A stretch of DNA of 12,979 bases from an uncultured Chryseolinea sp. (GCA_946478915.1 CAMLER010000070.1:1-12979), one strand, 5' to 3'; positions 1 to 7,602 are shown, counted from the first letter of the stretch. The notes: generated by a model from the letters alone, not told the origin. Numbers and translations are program-made.

Positions 1-1022
1 GCTCCAAAACGGACAGATGCGGCCAGCGAATTTTTCTTATCGATATCATAATCCCAGCCCAGCGTATAGTTGCCGAACAAACCATTGCTTCGTGTTTTGG
101 CGTTCTGCAGGTTGAGATTCGTTGGCAACGTTGGATCCATCAGATCCTGGCTCGTTAACTGACTGTTGTCGAAGCTTCCTTTTATATTATAGTTCGCGCG
201 GCCCCATCCCCCCAAAGAAAAACCCATTTTCTTTGTGCGATAATTTCCGTTAAGCCCAAGATTGGATCCACGATTACCTATGCCCGTATTGATATTGAGC
301 GTAGCGCCCTGTAACGTATTCTTTTTAGTGATAATGTTGATGATTCCACCCGTGCCTTCAGCATCATATTTAGCCGACGGTGAAGTGATCACTTCAACCG
401 ATTTTATTTCTTCCGCCGGGATTTGTTTCAAAGCATCAGCAACGCTGCTGGCCATAATGGTAGATGGTTTATTGTTCACCAGAACTTTTATATTCTGGCT
501 TCCTCTCAACGTTACATTACCATCCAGATCTACGGAAAGCATGGGTACTCTTTTTAAAACATCGGTTGCATCTCCACCGCGTGAGGTGATATCGTTTTCA
601 GCGTTGTAAATCGTGCGATCTACTCTTTCCTCGATGAGCTGTTTTTCGCCTTGCACCACGACTTCGCTTAATACCTTGGTACTGGCAGCTAGCTTCACAA
701 TTCCAAGATTAACGTCATCTCGTTTGTCTTCAACCGCAATTCCCTCAATTGTCTGCGTTTCATATCCGATAAATGAGATAGCAACGGTGTAAGTACCAGT
801 CGCCACTTTACTAATTACGAATTCACCATTCATGTCGGCAACGGAACCGTCGACAGGCTTTTGGGTAGCAGGATCCAAAAGGGCTACGTTGGCAAATTCA
901 ACAGCCTGATTGGTTTCAGCATCTACAACGGAACCATGTATCTTAGCATGGCCTTTTCCATCCTGGGCCTGGATAAGATATCCCATAAACAACAACACAC
1001 ACAGCGATAAAATTTTTTTCAT
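1..1022 (-). CDS. TonB-dependent receptor, N-terminal part (runs off the window)
   Basis: I translated this on the minus strand from the ATG at 1020-1022; the frame stays open to base 1, giving about 340 residues of a protein probably over twice that length. It starts with a signal peptide (MKKILSLCVLLFMGYLIQAQ). Residues about 27-110 form a carboxypeptidase-regulatory-like beta-sandwich (GSVVDAETNQAVEFANVAL, then FVISKVATGTYTVAISFIGY). A plug domain follows at about 115-230, with the motifs VVVQGEKQLIEERVDR, DVLKRVPMLSVD and SPSAKYDAEGTGGIINIITK. The barrel begins after about 235. This fits the outer-membrane beta-barrel TonB receptor family of Bacteroidota rather than SusC. Such receptors import a ligand across the outer membrane using TonB/ExbBD energy; the substrate cannot be told. 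It is divergent from the histidine kinase gene, and no SusD-like partner is visible on this side. Confidence 0.93.
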   Translation of the reverse strand, partial: MKKILSLCVLLFMGYLIQAQDGKGHAKIHGSVVDAETNQAVEFANVALLDPATQKPVDGSVADMNGEFVISKVATGTYTVAISFIGYETQTIEGIAVEDKRDDVNLGIVKLAASTKVLSEVVVQGEKQLIEERVDRTIYNAENDITSRGGDATDVLKRVPMLSVDLDGNVTLRGSQNIKVLVNNKPSTIMASSVADALKQIPAEEIKSVEVITSPSAKYDAEGTGGIINIITKKNTLQGATLNINTGIGNRGSNLGLNGNYRTKKMGFSLGGWGRANYNIKGSFDNSQLTSQDLMDPTLPTNLNLQNAKTRSNGLFGNYTLGWDYDIDKKNSLAASVRFG

Positions 1023-1166
1023 TTCCGGTTTTATATGTTCAAAAAATTCCAACCCAACCTTCGAGTATAGGTTCGATAACTTTAACTGCAAAGAAAATAT
1101 ATAGTTCCCTCTTAATGTCAGATATTAGACAATCGGCCAGTTTGATTCGACACATCGTTAAACTGC

Positions 1167-1209
1167 TCGACGGTCGCGCAAGATAATAGCGAATGGCACT
1201 ATCCGTCGA
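1167..1209. repeat. Bulged inverted repeat in the spacer between receptor and kinase genes
   Basis: TCGACGG (1167-1173) is the exact reverse complement of CCGTCGA (1203-1209). Just inside the left arm, TCGC (1174-1177) pairs with GCGA (1189-1192), leaving an 11-nt loop and a 10-nt bulge on the right side. It lies in the 275-bp gene-free spacer between divergent genes, so it could be an operator or a leader-RNA hairpin. The structure is visible in the sequence; any function is inference. I see nothing else convincing in 1023-1297: there is no clear TAnnTTTG promoter with a well-placed upstream TTTG for either gene. Confidence 0.4.
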
Positions 1210-1297
1210 TTGAATTTTGCGAACGGTAGAAAAGTTATAATTGCACGTACTCAATCCTTTTGGAAGGGTTACCTTTAGGATCAAAATCTATCCGCTC

Positions 1298-2389
1298 ATG
1301 GCGTTTTTCTTTCACCGAAATCGTGTGCTGCTTTTACACCTCTCATTCTGGTGCGTGTACCTTTCTTTTAATTTATATCAAATTACAATGTTCCAACGGG
1401 CGCGAGGTTTCGAATGGGGACAACTGTTCGCGTCGGCTACGGTCCAACTGGTATTTACTGTGCTCATCGCTTACCTTAACTATTTTTACACCTGGCCACG
1501 GCTGCTTAAGTCGAAGAATATACTTCGGTATGTTGTTGAGTTCTCTATTCCGTTTGCTTTGCTTATTACTGCCAGAGTTCATCTGCATCGTTTTTTGGTG
1601 GACGGATACACCCATCAAAACGAATATTTTTACTCCACATTTTTCATCGTCCAGATCACGGCCGTAACGCTGTTCATTGTTTTGTTTGTAGGAATGCTCC
1701 GCTTTGCGGTCGACTGGTTTGAGTTTGAGTCAAGAAAGAAGGAGGTTGAAAACGAGAGACTCATCGCAGAGTTAAATTTCCTCAAATCACAGATCAATCC
1801 ACACTTTCTTTTCAACACGCTTAATAACCTCTATTACCTGGCATACACAAAATCTGAAAACACCACCGAAGTAATTGCCAAGCTATCACAGATGATGCGG
1901 TACATGATCTATGATTCGAACCATCCCCGGGTATTGCTAACCAAGGAGATTGAATATATGCAAAACTATATCAGTCTGGAACGGCTTCGCCTAAATGATC
2001 AAATCCCTATTCAATTCAATATTGATGGAAGTCCGGAGAACGTCTGGATCGCACCATTGATTTTTATAACGTTTCTGGAAAACGCATTCAAGCATGGTGT
2101 AAGCAACAACAATGCGAACGCCTGGATAAAAATAAACATCCAGCTTAAGGGCAAGGAATGTATTTATACCGTTGAAAATAGTAAGGCTCTCCTGGTAAGC
2201 AACACCGAAAAATCCGGGATCGGTTTGCAAAACGTTACGCGCAGACTTGAGTTGAGTTATCCAGGGCAATACAAGATGAGCGTCGAAGATAAGCCCGATG
2301 TATATTTTGTAAAGCTTACGATCGCTCTAGCTGACAGTCCCGAATTACAAACAATACCCGAACTTCAACCTGTCATAGTTAATACTTAA
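1298..2389 (+). CDS. LytS-type sensor histidine kinase
   Basis: The predicted protein is 363 residues from the ATG at 1298. A TTG at 1241 in the same frame would add 19 residues, but the ATG start gives the usual family N-terminus, where a short basic stretch (FHRNRVLLLHLSFW) leads straight into the first membrane helix. About four hydrophobic helices fill residues 9-135. A short coiled coil follows (RKKEVENERLIAELNFLKSQ), then the His_kinase core with phospho-acceptor His169 in QINPHFLFNTLNNLYYL. The ATPase part has the N-box (FLENAFKHGV) and a G-box (GIGLQNVTRRL). It should autophosphorylate and pass phosphate to the response regulator 11 bp downstream. There is no periplasmic sensor domain beyond the membrane helices, so the stimulus is unknown and may be sensed within the membrane. 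Confidence 0.93.
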   Translation: MAFFFHRNRVLLLHLSFWCVYLSFNLYQITMFQRARGFEWGQLFASATVQLVFTVLIAYLNYFYTWPRLLKSKNILRYVVEFSIPFALLITARVHLHRFLVDGYTHQNEYFYSTFFIVQITAVTLFIVLFVGMLRFAVDWFEFESRKKEVENERLIAELNFLKSQINPHFLFNTLNNLYYLAYTKSENTTEVIAKLSQMMRYMIYDSNHPRVLLTKEIEYMQNYISLERLRLNDQIPIQFNIDGSPENVWIAPLIFITFLENAFKHGVSNNNANAWIKINIQLKGKECIYTVENSKALLVSNTEKSGIGLQNVTRRLELSYPGQYKMSVEDKPDVYFVKLTIALADSPELQTIPELQPVIVNT

Positions 2390-2400
2390 TTGGTATCTTA

Positions 2401-3138
2401 ATGATTCCAATGAAAAGCAACTGCGTGATTGTTGAAGACGAGCCGCTGGCCAGAAATCTGCTGGTCGAATACGTTCGTAAAGTACCGACCTTGAATCTGA
2501 TTGAGGCATGCTCTAGCGCAATTGCTGCGCTTGAAGTACTTCGAAATAATTCAGTGGATATTCTGTTTCTGGATGTGCAGATGCCTGAATTGACAGGCAT
2601 ATCATTGTTGAAAGTATTGCGAAAACGACCGCTTGTCATCATGACTACTGCCTATTCGGAATACGCTCTGGAGGGCTATGAACTGGATGTGGTTGACTAT
2701 TTATTGAAACCCATCACGTTCGAGCGATTCCTTCGCGCAGTTGACAAGGCTACGAGGCTGCAGGCACAACGGACAACGCCGGCTGTAGAAACTAACTTGT
2801 CACCGCCGACAACCGAACAGCCTTTTGTTTTTGTTAAAGATGGAACGAAGCTAGTAAAAGTTGTTTTCGATGATATTCTATATGTTGAAGGCTTAAAAGA
2901 CTATGTCACCATTCACACTAAAACGCAAAAGATTGTAACTCTTCAAAGGTTAAAGACCCTGGAAGATCAATTGCCTTCGGATAAGTTTATTCGGATACAC
3001 AACTCCTACATTGTCGCCCTAAACGCAATTGACGTGGTGCATAAGAATAACGTACAGGTGCGTACAGCCATGCTGCCTATTGGCGAAACCTATAAAAAAA
3101 CATTTAGGGAATTCATTGAAAATAAGCGAATGCTGTAA
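2401..3138 (+). CDS. LytTR-family response regulator
   Basis: The predicted protein is 245 residues from the ATG at 2401; a second ATG at 2410 (residue 4) is an equally good start. The receiver domain spans residues 6-120, with the acidic pair in VEDEP (12-14), phospho-acceptor Asp58 in LFLDVQMPELTG, the switch Thr83 in TTAYSEYALEGY and the conserved Lys103 in YLLKPI. A linker rich in Thr, Pro and Gln (about 122-138) leads to a LytTR DNA-binding domain at about 140-240 (FVFVKDGTKLVKV, DILYVEGLKDYVTIHT, FIRIHNSYIVALNAI). LytTR proteins bind imperfect direct repeats as dimers. It is surely co-transcribed with the kinase. Its targets are not evident; the divergent receptor gene is a candidate by position only. 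Confidence 0.95.
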   Translation: MIPMKSNCVIVEDEPLARNLLVEYVRKVPTLNLIEACSSAIAALEVLRNNSVDILFLDVQMPELTGISLLKVLRKRPLVIMTTAYSEYALEGYELDVVDYLLKPITFERFLRAVDKATRLQAQRTTPAVETNLSPPTTEQPFVFVKDGTKLVKVVFDDILYVEGLKDYVTIHTKTQKIVTLQRLKTLEDQLPSDKFIRIHNSYIVALNAIDVVHKNNVQVRTAMLPIGETYKKTFREFIENKRML

Positions 3139-3146
3139 CCGACCAA

Positions 3147-3179
3147 AAAAAAAGCCGCTCTCATCGAACAGCTTTTTTT
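3147..3179. terminator. Bidirectional terminator between convergent genes
   Basis: An A-run ending in GC (AAAAAAAGC, 3147-3155) is complementary to GCTTTTTTT (3171-3179). The inner 15 nt can extend the stem imperfectly (G3157 with C3169, TC 3159-3160 with GA 3166-3167) around the loop TCATC. Each strand then reads a hairpin followed by a T-run. It sits 8 bp after the response regulator stop and 17 bp past the stop of the converging methyltransferase gene, so it can end both transcripts. Confidence 0.7.
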
Positions 3180-3196
3180 ACGTTTTCCGGTAATAC

Positions 3197-4453
3197 CTAG
3201 GCAGCTTTTTTGATCTGCGTCGCTTTGTAAAATCTTGTATCAGGAACGAACACAACAAACTCACAGTTCCACTCCGACACGTACGATAATTGCTCGATTA
3301 TTTCTTCTTTCAAATTCCACGGGAAAATGATTATGTAATCGGGTCGCGTTTCTCTGATCTTTTGTTCGGAGCAAACAGGAATGTGACTGCCTGGCAAATA
3401 TTTTCCTTGTTTTGACGGTGCAGCATCCACCACGTACTGAATTAAATCATCTCCTTTAACGCCTGCGTAGTTCAGCAGCGTGTTTCCTTTCGCCGCCGCT
3501 CCATAACCGGCAACTGATTTGCCAGCATTTTTCTTTTCCACAAGGAATTCCAAAAGCTTGTATTTAATAGCATTCACGCGCTCCTGGAAATTCTGATAAT
3601 AGGCCAAAGTTGTAACGCCTGCGCTTTTTTCTTTGTCTAGCATGCTTTGAACACGGGGTGAAATACTTTTTGTGGTATCATCCATATGTTTTGCGAAGAT
3701 GCGAAGTGAACCACCATGCGTTGGTTGTTCCTCGACGTCGAACATTTCTAAGCCATGAGCTTCGAAAATCTTTTTTACTGTCGTAAAGGACAAATAGGAA
3801 AAGTGTTCGTGATAGATCGTATCGAACTGACAATCTTCAACCAATCGCAGCAGGTGTGGAAACTCCATCGTTATGACACCGTCATGATGCAGCGCTGTTT
3901 TCAAACCCTGAACAAAATCATCAATGTCCGGTACATGAGCCAGGACGTTGTTTCCCACAAGCAAGTTAGCCTTCTGACGACGTTGATTTAGCCTTAATGC
4001 AAATTCAGTGGTAAAATATTCCGTGATGGTTGGAATACCTTTTATAATGGCAACATTTGCTGTATTCTTTGTTGGCTCGATTCCCAAAACGGGTATCCCT
4101 TTATTCTTGAAGTGTTGAAGAAGATAACCATCATTGGAAGCAATTTCAACAACTAAAGAATTTTCATCGAAATGGAAACGGTCCACCATACTGTCAGCAT
4201 ATCGGCGGGCATGCTCTACCCAGCTTTTCGAGTATGATGAAAAGTAAACGTAATCGTTGTTGAAGATCTCCCTTGCCTTTTTATACTCATCAATTTGCAC
4301 AAGGAAGCATTCATCACAAACATAGGTGGTAAGAGGATAATAGCACTCTGGTTCATTTAATTGTTGTGCTGACAAAAAGGAGTTCGACGGAGGGCAGTTG
4401 TTCAGGTCTACGAACTTGGTCGTAAGGGCCTTTTTACAAAAACGGCAGTTCAT
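3197..4453 (-). CDS. Zinc-binding SAM-dependent C-methyltransferase (sugar C-methyltransferase type)
   Basis: The predicted protein is 418 residues, close to the usual 400-420 of the family. An N-terminal zinc-binding module carries two knuckles, Cys3/Cys6 and Cys46/Cys49 (YVCDECFLVQ). The SAM fold follows, with motif I at 101-112 (VVEIASNDGYLL) and an acidic residue ending the next strand (GIEPTKN). DTIYHEHFSY at 211-220 matches the active-site motif of the TDP-sugar C-3 methyltransferase TcaB9, whose catalytic His lies in the same position. The C-terminal half holds the family's Rossmann-like domain (VAGYGAAAKGNTLLNY, about 318-333). By homology it would methylate a keto-sugar nucleotide carbon; the true substrate is unknown because no sugar pathway genes lie beside it. 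It converges on the response regulator gene and has a 219-bp upstream spacer, so it is probably transcribed alone. Confidence 0.88.
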   Translation of the reverse strand: MNCRFCKKALTTKFVDLNNCPPSNSFLSAQQLNEPECYYPLTTYVCDECFLVQIDEYKKAREIFNNDYVYFSSYSKSWVEHARRYADSMVDRFHFDENSLVVEIASNDGYLLQHFKNKGIPVLGIEPTKNTANVAIIKGIPTITEYFTTEFALRLNQRRQKANLLVGNNVLAHVPDIDDFVQGLKTALHHDGVITMEFPHLLRLVEDCQFDTIYHEHFSYLSFTTVKKIFEAHGLEMFDVEEQPTHGGSLRIFAKHMDDTTKSISPRVQSMLDKEKSAGVTTLAYYQNFQERVNAIKYKLLEFLVEKKNAGKSVAGYGAAAKGNTLLNYAGVKGDDLIQYVVDAAPSKQGKYLPGSHIPVCSEQKIRETRPDYIIIFPWNLKEEIIEQLSYVSEWNCEFVVFVPDTRFYKATQIKKAA

Positions 4454-4535
4454 TTTCGGATCTAAGATTAAAGTTCAACTATAGAAATACCTTGAAATTA
4501 TAATCTAATTTATCGCCGTTTTCACTTTAAAATAA

Positions 4536-4549
4536 ATGACTTTTGTCAT
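4536..4549. repeat. Short inverted repeat ATGAC-N4-GTCAT
   Basis: ATGAC (4536-4540) and GTCAT (4545-4549) are perfect reverse complements separated by TTTT. The half-site size and 4-bp spacing resemble CRP/FNR-family operators (TTGAC-N4-GTCAA is a known form), but the match is not exact. It lies about 83 bp upstream of the methyltransferase start codon. A role as an operator is inference only. Confidence 0.3.
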
Positions 4550-4572
4550 AGAGGAACAAGATTGTTGTCCGG

Positions 4573-4599
4573 CATATGAGTTGCGCAACATGAATTCAT
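4573..4599. repeat. Cluster of three palindromes upstream of the methyltransferase gene
   Basis: Within 27 bp lie CATATG (4573-4578), the 10-bp perfect palindrome GTTGCGCAAC (4580-4589) and, with no gap, a second 10-bp perfect palindrome ATGAATTCAT (4590-4599). They sit in the 219-bp spacer 4454-4672, which otherwise holds no gene I can support. Dimeric regulators favour such sites, so this may be an operator region for the methyltransferase gene. The palindromes are visible; regulation is inferred. Confidence 0.4.
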
Positions 4600-4672
4600 T
4601 CTAAAGAAGAGGTCAGAACCTGCTTTCGCTTCAAAGAATCAATAAAATGTCCTAAAAGTAATATCCGCAACA

Positions 4673-5590
4673 TCACGAAGACATCGTTGCCTCGATTCCG
4701 TCCCTATAGGAAGTAGGTTTTATTTGAAACGTATCTTCCATTTTAGTACTATCAAAAATGTAGTCGTTCTCAAATTGATACATCATCTCCACCAACTCCC
4801 CGAGAACCGGTACAAATAGGCCCAATAAGCGAACACTAAATTTTGATAACGCACTTACCCCATTAAAAGGCCGATTCAATGACGCGCATGCCATTTTTAC
4901 GTAGTCTTGCCCTGTTATTTTTTCTTTTGAGGTTAGTACGTGCCAGGTCTGATGATATGCATTTGGGGTGTTACCAACGAGCGCCAGCGTCTTGCCGGCA
5001 TCGGGTGTGTAAGTAAAGGAATGTATAGTATTAGGGTCGCCGATCCACTGTGCGGATTTGCCTTTTTTCAGGCGTTGAGTAACAGTTGCGTCTGTAACGC
5101 TCTGTGAAACATGCGGGCCATAGAAGTCTGCCGATCGCACTATCATTGCAGTGATATTCTTTGACCGGATTTCTTCCAAAAGCATCGTTGCTATTTTTGC
5201 ACGTACTTCACCTTTTTTGCTATTGGGATTGAAAGGCGTTTCTTCCGTCATTCGCCCAACGACATGGCCATACGCATAGACATTATCGAAGAACACAAGC
5301 TTTGCATTATGTTTTTTACAGGCATCAATGGTGTTGCGCATAACTTTTGGCCATTGCACCTCCCATACCCGCGCTTCGTATTTCAATCCGGCTGTTAAAT
5401 AGACTACATCGCTGCCCTCCACTGCTTTTTGAGTTTGTGAAAAGTCTAAAAGATCAGCGGAAACCGTTTCATCGGACTGGTGTATTTTCTTCGGATTTCT
5501 ACTTACCTGCCGGATCACTTTAGTGTAGGCCGGTAAATGCTTGGAAAGTTCATTTCCGATAGACCCATTTGCTCCAAGAATTGTCTGCAT
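4673..5590 (-). CDS. Atypical SDR, NAD-dependent epimerase/dehydratase family
   Basis: The predicted protein is 305 residues. The N-terminus is a Rossmann nucleotide-binding loop (ILGANGSIGNEL, glycines 6, 9 and 12), followed by an Asp-containing acidic turn (SADLLDF) and VVYLTAGL, as in extended and atypical SDRs. The usual catalytic YxxxK is not present: the matching strand reads FFDNVYAYGH, where neither Tyr105 nor Tyr107 is followed by Lys four residues later. It is therefore probably a divergent reductase/epimerase-like or NmrA-like protein, and its activity cannot be named. The C-terminal substrate half contains HSFTYTPDAGKTLALV, typical of nucleotide-sugar epimerase relatives. It lies 103 bp after yifB on the same strand; I see no clear promoter in that gap, so read-through from yifB is plausible. 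Confidence 0.85.
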   Translation of the reverse strand: MQTILGANGSIGNELSKHLPAYTKVIRQVSRNPKKIHQSDETVSADLLDFSQTQKAVEGSDVVYLTAGLKYEARVWEVQWPKVMRNTIDACKKHNAKLVFFDNVYAYGHVVGRMTEETPFNPNSKKGEVRAKIATMLLEEIRSKNITAMIVRSADFYGPHVSQSVTDATVTQRLKKGKSAQWIGDPNTIHSFTYTPDAGKTLALVGNTPNAYHQTWHVLTSKEKITGQDYVKMACASLNRPFNGVSALSKFSVRLLGLFVPVLGELVEMMYQFENDYIFDSTKMEDTFQIKPTSYRDGIEATMSS

Positions 5591-5693
5591 GGTAGGCGAT
5601 GTCTGCTAAGTTAGTATTATTGCCGTTGCTTGCCAGGCCATTCTTGTCAATCTTTAGATATTCAGAGACCCATGTGCCTGCTCGTTAAGCTGG

Positions 5694-7232
5694 CTATCCT
5701 GCCCAACCATCACGGTCGAGACTTCGATATTGTATGGCTTCCGATAGATGTTCCGTTTTTATTTCAGATGATCCCGCCAAATCTGCAACGGTTCTTGAAA
5801 CTTTTAATATTCTGTCATAAGCGCGCGCAGAAAGTCCCAACCGCTCCATTGCTGTTTTTAATAAACTTTTGCCAGACTCATTAACGGCGCAGATCTTCTT
5901 TACCTGATTCGATGGCATCATTGCATTGCAATAAATTGATTCCTGATCTTTGAACCGTTCGGCCTGAATGTGTCGAGCCGTGACTACCCGCTCGCGAATC
6001 TGCTCACTGTTTTCAGATCGGCGGTTTGAAGTCATTTCATCGAAACTGACAGGAACCACTTCCACATGGAGATCGATCCGGTCGAGCAATGGTCCGCTGA
6101 TCCTGCTCAAATAACGTTGTACAACGCCTGGGCCACACACACATTCTTTTTCTGGATGATTGTAGTAACCACAGGGGCAGGGATTCATGCTGGCGATAAG
6201 CATAAAGTTTGCGGGGTATTCCAATGAAATCTTTGCTCTTGATATTGTGACTCTCCGTTCCTCCATTGGTTGTCGCATTACTTCAAGCACCGTCCGCTTG
6301 AACTCAGGTAACTCGTCCAGGAAAAGAACGCCATTGTTAGCAAGCGAAATTTCGCCCGGCTGCGGGTTGCCTCCACCCCCGACAAGGGCTACATCGGAAA
6401 TTGTATGATGTGGTGCGCGGAATGGTCTCGTGGTCATCAGCGAGGAATTCCCCTGAATCCGGCCCGCAACTGAGTGTATCTTGGTAGTCTCTAAAGCCTC
6501 ATTCAATGTAAGGGGCGGAAGTATGGTTGGGAGACGTTTTGCCAGCATGGTTTTCCCAGCGCCTGGTGGGCCAATCATAATTACATTATGGCCACCAGCG
6601 GCGGCAATTTCCAGCGCGCGCTTTATATTTTCCTGACCCTGTACATCCTTGAAGTCGGTATCATAATGATTCAGTTTTGTGGCGAAGACATCGCTCGCAT
6701 TGATGTGAATGGAATCAATGGTGTCCTTGCCCTCTAAAAAATTTACAGCCTGTCGTAACGACTTTACAGGATAGACTTCCAGCCCATCTACAATCGCGGC
6801 TTCCTTGGCATTGTCTGCCGGAAGAATAAAGCCTTTGAAGTTTTCGCGGCGTGCCTGAATTGCTATCGGCAGCACTCCTTTAATAGGGCGCAGCGTTCCA
6901 TCCAGCGCTAATTCCCCCATGATTATGTAGTCTTCTAATTTATCGGTGAAGATTTGTGAAGACGCCTTCAGCAGACACAACGCTATTCCCAGATCGTACG
7001 CAGATCCTTCCTTTCTGATGTCGGCGGGCGCAAGGTTCACGACCGTTTTATTGCGCGGCATAAAGTAGCCGGCACTCTTGAGTGCTGATTCAACCCGATG
7101 CTGACTTTCTTTGACTGCGCTGTCTGGCAGACCACTCATATAAAAGCGGATGCCTTGCCCAATACTAACCTCAACCATGATTGTACGCGCATCGACACCA
7201 TGGACGGCTCCGCCAAAGGTCTTAGCTACCAT
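5694..7232 (-). CDS. yifB: YifB/ComM-family Mg-chelatase-like AAA+ ATPase
   Basis: The predicted protein is 512 residues, the standard length. An N-terminal Lon-protease-like fold domain occupies about 1-170 (SGLPDSAVKES, DLGIALCLLKAS, GELALDGTLRPIKGVL). The Mg-chelatase-type AAA+ core follows, with Walker A GPPGAGKT at 221-228, PFRAPHHTISDVALVGGG in the middle and Walker B VLFLDE at 302-307. Four cysteines (353, 355, 365, 367, in NPCPCGYY and ECVCGP) may bind zinc. The C-terminal lid domain ends in EAIQYRSLDR. In Vibrio and Haemophilus the homologue ComM is a hexameric branch-migration helicase that aids integration of incoming DNA during transformation; elsewhere the gene is widespread and its role less clear. 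It starts 15 bp after the small membrane-protein gene, suggesting co-transcription. Confidence 0.96.
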   Translation of the reverse strand: MVAKTFGGAVHGVDARTIMVEVSIGQGIRFYMSGLPDSAVKESQHRVESALKSAGYFMPRNKTVVNLAPADIRKEGSAYDLGIALCLLKASSQIFTDKLEDYIIMGELALDGTLRPIKGVLPIAIQARRENFKGFILPADNAKEAAIVDGLEVYPVKSLRQAVNFLEGKDTIDSIHINASDVFATKLNHYDTDFKDVQGQENIKRALEIAAAGGHNVIMIGPPGAGKTMLAKRLPTILPPLTLNEALETTKIHSVAGRIQGNSSLMTTRPFRAPHHTISDVALVGGGGNPQPGEISLANNGVLFLDELPEFKRTVLEVMRQPMEERRVTISRAKISLEYPANFMLIASMNPCPCGYYNHPEKECVCGPGVVQRYLSRISGPLLDRIDLHVEVVPVSFDEMTSNRRSENSEQIRERVVTARHIQAERFKDQESIYCNAMMPSNQVKKICAVNESGKSLLKTAMERLGLSARAYDRILKVSRTVADLAGSSEIKTEHLSEAIQYRSLDRDGWAG

Positions 7233-7247
7233 GGCGGATGGTATTAA

Positions 7248-7580
7248 CTACATGTTTGTCTTCGTTGGTGAAGTGGGGGGCGGCAGATTTGAAACTGATT
7301 TTGCCTCTTCCTGAAGATCGAAAAGTTTTGCCTTTAATGTGTTGAGCTCGTGCTGAAGCGCATTTTTTTCCCTTTGGGATTCGCGATAGATAAACCATGA
7401 CCAGATAACGTCAATTATTACTAAAATTAAACCTAACAGTGTAGCGAATTTGAACCACGCGATGTATTGGACCATGCTGAAAAGCATCTGGGTGTTGTTC
7501 TCCATAATGATGGTAAAAATGAAAGCACCCAGGTTAAATGCTGCGAAGATTGCGTAAAATATCAGCCTGTTCTTTGTCAT
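7248..7580 (-). CDS. Small two-helix membrane protein with C-terminal coiled coil
   Basis: I do not recognise this 110-residue protein. It has two hydrophobic segments (about residues 6-26, LIFYAIFAAFNLGAFIFTIIM, and about 43-65, FKFATLLGLILVIIDVIWSWF) joined by a short polar loop. A charged helical stretch with coiled-coil heptads follows (about 66-95: YRESQREKNALQHELNTLK, then LFDLQEEAK) and the tail is Pro/Thr-rich. A likely topology has both ends in the cytoplasm, with the coiled coil projecting inward. The ATG at 7578-7580 is the natural start. Only 15 bp separate it from the yifB start, so the two genes are probably one operon with this one first. The coding call rests on length, amphipathic composition and operon position; the function is unknown. 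Confidence 0.75.
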   Translation of the reverse strand: MTKNRLIFYAIFAAFNLGAFIFTIIMENNTQMLFSMVQYIAWFKFATLLGLILVIIDVIWSWFIYRESQREKNALQHELNTLKAKLFDLQEEAKSVSNLPPPTSPTKTNM

Positions 7581-7602
7581 GCGGGACGGTGTTCGTACAG
7601 TT

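Noticed and set aside
262..609. 115-codon plus-strand open frame inside the receptor gene
   Set aside because: The minus strand encodes clear signal-peptide, regulatory and plug domains throughout this stretch.
1101..1165. LytTR binding sites in the receptor/kinase spacer
   Set aside because: GTT-centred half-sites at 1140 and 1157 are 17 bp apart and each deviates from the consensus at two positions, so spacing and sequence do not fit.
1236..1243. TATAATTG as a promoter for the histidine kinase gene
   Set aside because: It has one mismatch, and the upstream TTTG at 1216-1219 is only 16 bp away, so it is too weak to list.
1241..1297. TTG start giving a 19-residue longer histidine kinase
   Set aside because: The extra residues are not typical of the family, and the ATG at 1298 places the first membrane helix where LytS proteins have it.
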